A DNA stretch of 64,000 bases from Nyssa sinensis (Eukaryota > Streptophyta > Magnoliopsida > Cornales > Nyssaceae), in assembly GCA_008638375.1 (NCBI GenBank), contig CM018049.1:2468001-2532000 (forward strand). Reading direction: 5' to 3'. Shown piece after piece: positions 60,917 through 64,000 of the stretch (positions are counted from its first letter, which is position 1; each line of letters starts with the position of its first letter). Under the pieces are notes generated by a model. It was not told the origin of the DNA. It worked only from the letters and a program-made list of their open reading frames with translations, and made no database searches. The translations under genes and the position numbers were made by a program.

Positions 60917-63900
60917 TGTCATGACCCGAAACCCACCCTGTGCAGATCTCGTATCGCGACCGTCACCCTTCAGCCCGGAGGCCTTAGGGCAAGGCTCACA
61001 TAAGCAACAATATTGGATGGCAGTGCGGTCTTGGTTTGCAGAAGCGTGAAAAAAAATTTTCTTTTCTTTTCTTATTTAAAACTTTCGCACATCCATCCGG
61101 TACTGTCGCTCTTCATAGCGGTACAATTAATAATACATTTAGAGCATAAATAAAAGTTCTAAGGTTTTATACATATTACATATTCAAATGCCTCTAGGGC
61201 TTAAGTACATATTGTCCAAAGTCTATTGCATCATAATCCATCCAACTACAGATTCTAACTACTTCCAAAAGTCTATAATCCTATACAGCCATTAGTCATT
61301 ATCCTAAAATGGAGCACGGCTCCCACTCATCGTCAGTACCTGAAAAATGTTAGGGAATGGGGTGAGCTTCGAGAAGCCTAATGAGTAATTCCTACATTTG
61401 TCATAGGGTTTCAATTGGCAGTGATTTCGGACATGAAAGTTTATAAAATACTCACTACCAATTGCTCGTATACTTTGTACATAGAGTACATGCATTCTTC
61501 ATAAAATAGCTTGAAACATTTAAAGTATTCAAGGCTAAACATACATTTCTTTAAATAGAGTGTAAGTATTTCAAAACATATAAACATGTATAGAGAAAAT
61601 GGGGGTAAAACCTACTTCCATTTTCAAAATCATTTGTCATCTTTTCACTTTCATTAATGGAATCTGTTTTGAACCAGACTCCCATTTTGTGTATACGTGG
61701 AGATATCTCATTGCTTGGGGGATTAGATCCTGCTACCGGGTATTTCACATGACAGGTCAATTGAGTTCCGAAGAAACCCAAAATCCTGACTATGTGGTCT
61801 TTGACAGGTCAATTGAGTTCTGAAGAGACCCAAAATCCTGCCTAGTGTGCTTATGCACCGTTATCTTGTAAAACATTTATCACATAGCTTCTTCATATTG
61901 ATACTTTTCATGAGTATTTAAAACATGTAGCATATAACTTTTGTAATAGAACTTCAAATACTTGGAATGATCAAATTCAGAATATTTAAGGAAATTGGCA
62001 TTTTACTCAAGCATGCTAAATATTTCGAAGAAAGGAACTGTATAAAAAAAAAATTTAATGAGCATGTCATAACAGAATATTTTAAAACAGGAATCGTATA
62101 AAAACTGAATTTAATATTTAAACATCATTCAAATCCGTGGAATTAAATTTCCACTTCAAATGCAAGGTTACTCACCTTATACGTCTAGGTTGGTGCTACT
62201 AAGATACCTTCCCCTTACCTTTCCTTTTTCCTTTTCTTAACCTAAAACAGTTTAGGAGAATCACATAAACCTCATATACATTCAAATCGACTTATGGTTT
62301 TAAATCTATCCTTAGGCTGTGTAGGCCTAAAAAAAATCAGCCTAATTATAATTGTAGCACGTACTTTAAGGGTAAATAATTATTACCTCCGAAGCCATTT
62401 CCTCAAGGTTTCAGGTATTTTCTTGTTCCTTAATCTTCGCTTCAGCAAGTTGTGCCTTTGTTGGGGTTTTGTATATGAATGGTCTAACTGAAATGATTTC
62501 AGTTGATTTAGCAATCCTTATTTTTCTGGCAATCACTTTTTGTTGCCATAGTAAGTCTACTATGAACTCTTGTTGTTTCTTATCGGTTGCCTTTTGAGCC
62601 TTGGTCATGATCGTAAATTCTTCCTGTTTTCTATCCATTATCGTCTACTTGTATTTTTGCCTAAAACACAAAGTGTGTTAGGGAAGTAAATTTCAAATTT
62701 TTAAAATTATACTCTTCTGGTAGCTCCATTAACTTTAAATTAAATTTAATTATTTCACAAGTTTACGTGTCGTGTCTTTCCGTATTTCATTTCAACATAC
62801 GTGCCTTAGTTTTGTACTTCAGGCAGTGTTTTAGTTTATGGCCACCTAACTGATGATATTCATCAAATTTTATGTCTCTTTATTTTAAGTACCTATTTTG
62901 GTCAAATAGACTCTACCATTGAGTCCGGAACGTTAAAGAAAGTCAATTTAGGCTTTCTCGGACTTTGATTAGGCTTTCGGGGTACTAGGGGTAAAATGAT
63001 AATTTTACCCCTTTACGTGTCTTATTTTTCGGGACCTCGTCTCATGACGTGGACCTTGCCATTAGACACAGAACATTGAAGAAAGTCGATTTAGACCTTC
63101 TCCGCTTTTAATTTGACTTCAGACATGTCAGGGGCAATTTGGTAATTTATACCCTAACATGTCTAAATTTTTTTGGAGTCTCGTCTCGTCAAACAAACCC
63201 CACCATTGGATCCAAAATGCCCAAAATAGTAAGAATCCACTATTTATTTATTCAATTTGGACTTCGTTTGACTTATTTATGGCGTAGGAGCATTTTTGAA
63301 ATGTTTTTCATTTAAATATTATTAATTTATTATTTAATTTATTTCGGTTGGGCCACAGTAAAATTTTTCAGGAGTTCTGGGGTCAAAATCTAATTTTCTT
63401 AACTTTCGGTTCAGACCAGTTGGTTCAGTTTCGTTTTAAGTGAACCGGTCCTGTTTTCATTGAACCAACCGGTTTGGCCGGTTTAACACGTGATGCTGAT
63501 GTCACCCCTAGTGTTTTAAAAATTTAAAAATAACGTGAAACGTCATCATTCCAATAATTTCGTGGCCCTACTCTCGTCCCAACACGTGTCCGAGTCAACT
63601 CGGGTGACTCGATTCAAATAGTGAGTCGACTCATCGTCTTCCCCACTGTTTTCTTCACTGTTGCCTTAATTTTCTGGGTTTCTTTTTCTTTAATTTCGTA
63701 AAGTTTGAGTTGCTCCATGCTTTCTGTTTTCATTTCAAATTGTTCCTGAGTCATCAAGAATCAGTTTGGCATTAGTTTTAGGGTTTGTATTGGCCTCAAG
63801 AGTTTGGGCAAAGGGTTGATAACCCAACCTGCAACTTCATCGTAAACCCTCATTTCATCACCATTTTTAATGGGATTTGGTTCTGTATGATCCTTATGAT

Positions 63901-63979
63901 ATGGGGATTCAATCCCTATTCTCAAAAGCAAGTTTAGAAGTCTAAAAACAAGATTTGGGTTTTTGGGCGAAACCTGCAG
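60917..63979 (-). mobile_element. Family C LTR, interrupted by an A LTR at the window end
   Basis: Starts TGTCATGACCCGAAACCC and is colinear with 12273 onward (GGCCTTAGGGCAAGGCTCAC; CATTTGTCATCTTTTC; the 135-150-bp modules at 62905-63250; CCGGTT; TGATGTCACC; ACACGTGT with GAGTCAACTC). It inserted into the LINE relic; the left target site is GATTA (60912-60916). Unlike the other C copies it has an extra segment of about 330 bp near 62372-62707. It is broken at 63980 by an A-type LTR start. Confidence 0.85.
62372..62707 (-). other. Exon-like insert in a C LTR, with a 75-codon open frame
   Basis: Absent from the other C LTRs, where TTTTAAGGTATACTCTTCTGG is continuous (compare 16355-16390 reversed). 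The minus strand holds an open frame (62411-62638) starting MDRKQEEFTIM, rich in K, Q and E, ending with TGA. Upstream, TGTGTTTTAG-GC looks like a 3' splice site; downstream, GGAG-GTAATA looks like a 5' splice site. It lies in the same sense as the LTR. This could be a captured host exon. I do not recognise the protein, and the frame could be chance. Confidence 0.4.
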
Positions 63980-64000
63980 TGATATCCCGACCCGGGATAC
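63980..64000 (+). mobile_element. Start of a family A LTR, runs off the window
   Basis: TGATATCCCGACCCGGGATAC matches the reverse complement of the U3 end of the A solo LTR (49571-49591), including the terminal hairpin. The change from C-type sequence is abrupt at this point. Confidence 0.75.

Overview
The window is noncoding plant nuclear DNA, almost certainly intergenic heterochromatin of an angiosperm with a large genome. The evidence is nested LTR retrotransposons with TG...CA ends, a tRNA-iMet primer binding site (TGGTATCAGAGC), plant-type tRNA-derived SINEs, a plant LINE ORF1 (DUF4283) relic, and TA/CT/TTC microsatellites. I cannot name the species. No intact gene and no gag-pol remnant is visible in 64 kb. 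Nearly all open frames are short stretches inside LTRs.

Most of the sequence belongs to a few related families of very long LTRs (about 3.6 to 5.4 kb). They begin TGTAACACCCC or a variant and end GGGTTTCGGGTCGTGACA or a variant. I call them G (5.4 kb), A (3.6 kb), B/D (3.8-4.0 kb), C (3.7 kb), E and H; these labels are mine.

Layout: 1-6839 is a family G element with nearly identical 5.4-kb LTRs (the left one enters from outside the window) around a 735-bp noncoding interior. 6840-9887 is an A-type LTR end. 9888-11390 and 20090-20470 look like one B LTR split by a minus-strand family C element (iMet PBS at 12258-12269, LTR 12273-20089), which is itself split by a plus-strand C solo LTR (13730-17836). 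20546-20796 is a TRIM-like relic. 21594-23329 is an H LTR carrying a SINE. A plus-strand D LTR starting at 23330 is split by a G solo LTR (23494-28929, TSD ACCAA) and by a B LTR (29481-38684), which contains another G solo LTR (29605-35046, TSD GATTT). Then come a truncated E LTR (38861-41053) and a minus-strand D LTR (41054-52330). The D LTR is split by a chimeric C/G LTR (44202-51441, TSD GTTGA), which contains an A solo LTR (46033-49591, TSD TCATA). After an unassigned repeat (52848-53939) come E LTRs at 53940-60236, with a D fragment between them, and then a decayed LINE ORF1 (60237-60916) cut by a C LTR (60917-63979). That C LTR holds an exon-like foreign insert, and an A LTR starts at 63980.

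The most notable feature is the modular build shared by these otherwise different LTRs. Several carry an antisense tRNA-like pol III A/B-box module near the U3 end. Most carry a bZIP-type promoter block (CACGTG, TGACGTCA, GAGTCGACTC) and a tandem array of 135-150-bp units that each contain inverted repeats. Family G adds a fast-changing minisatellite. Solo LTRs dominate, so unequal recombination has removed most interiors.
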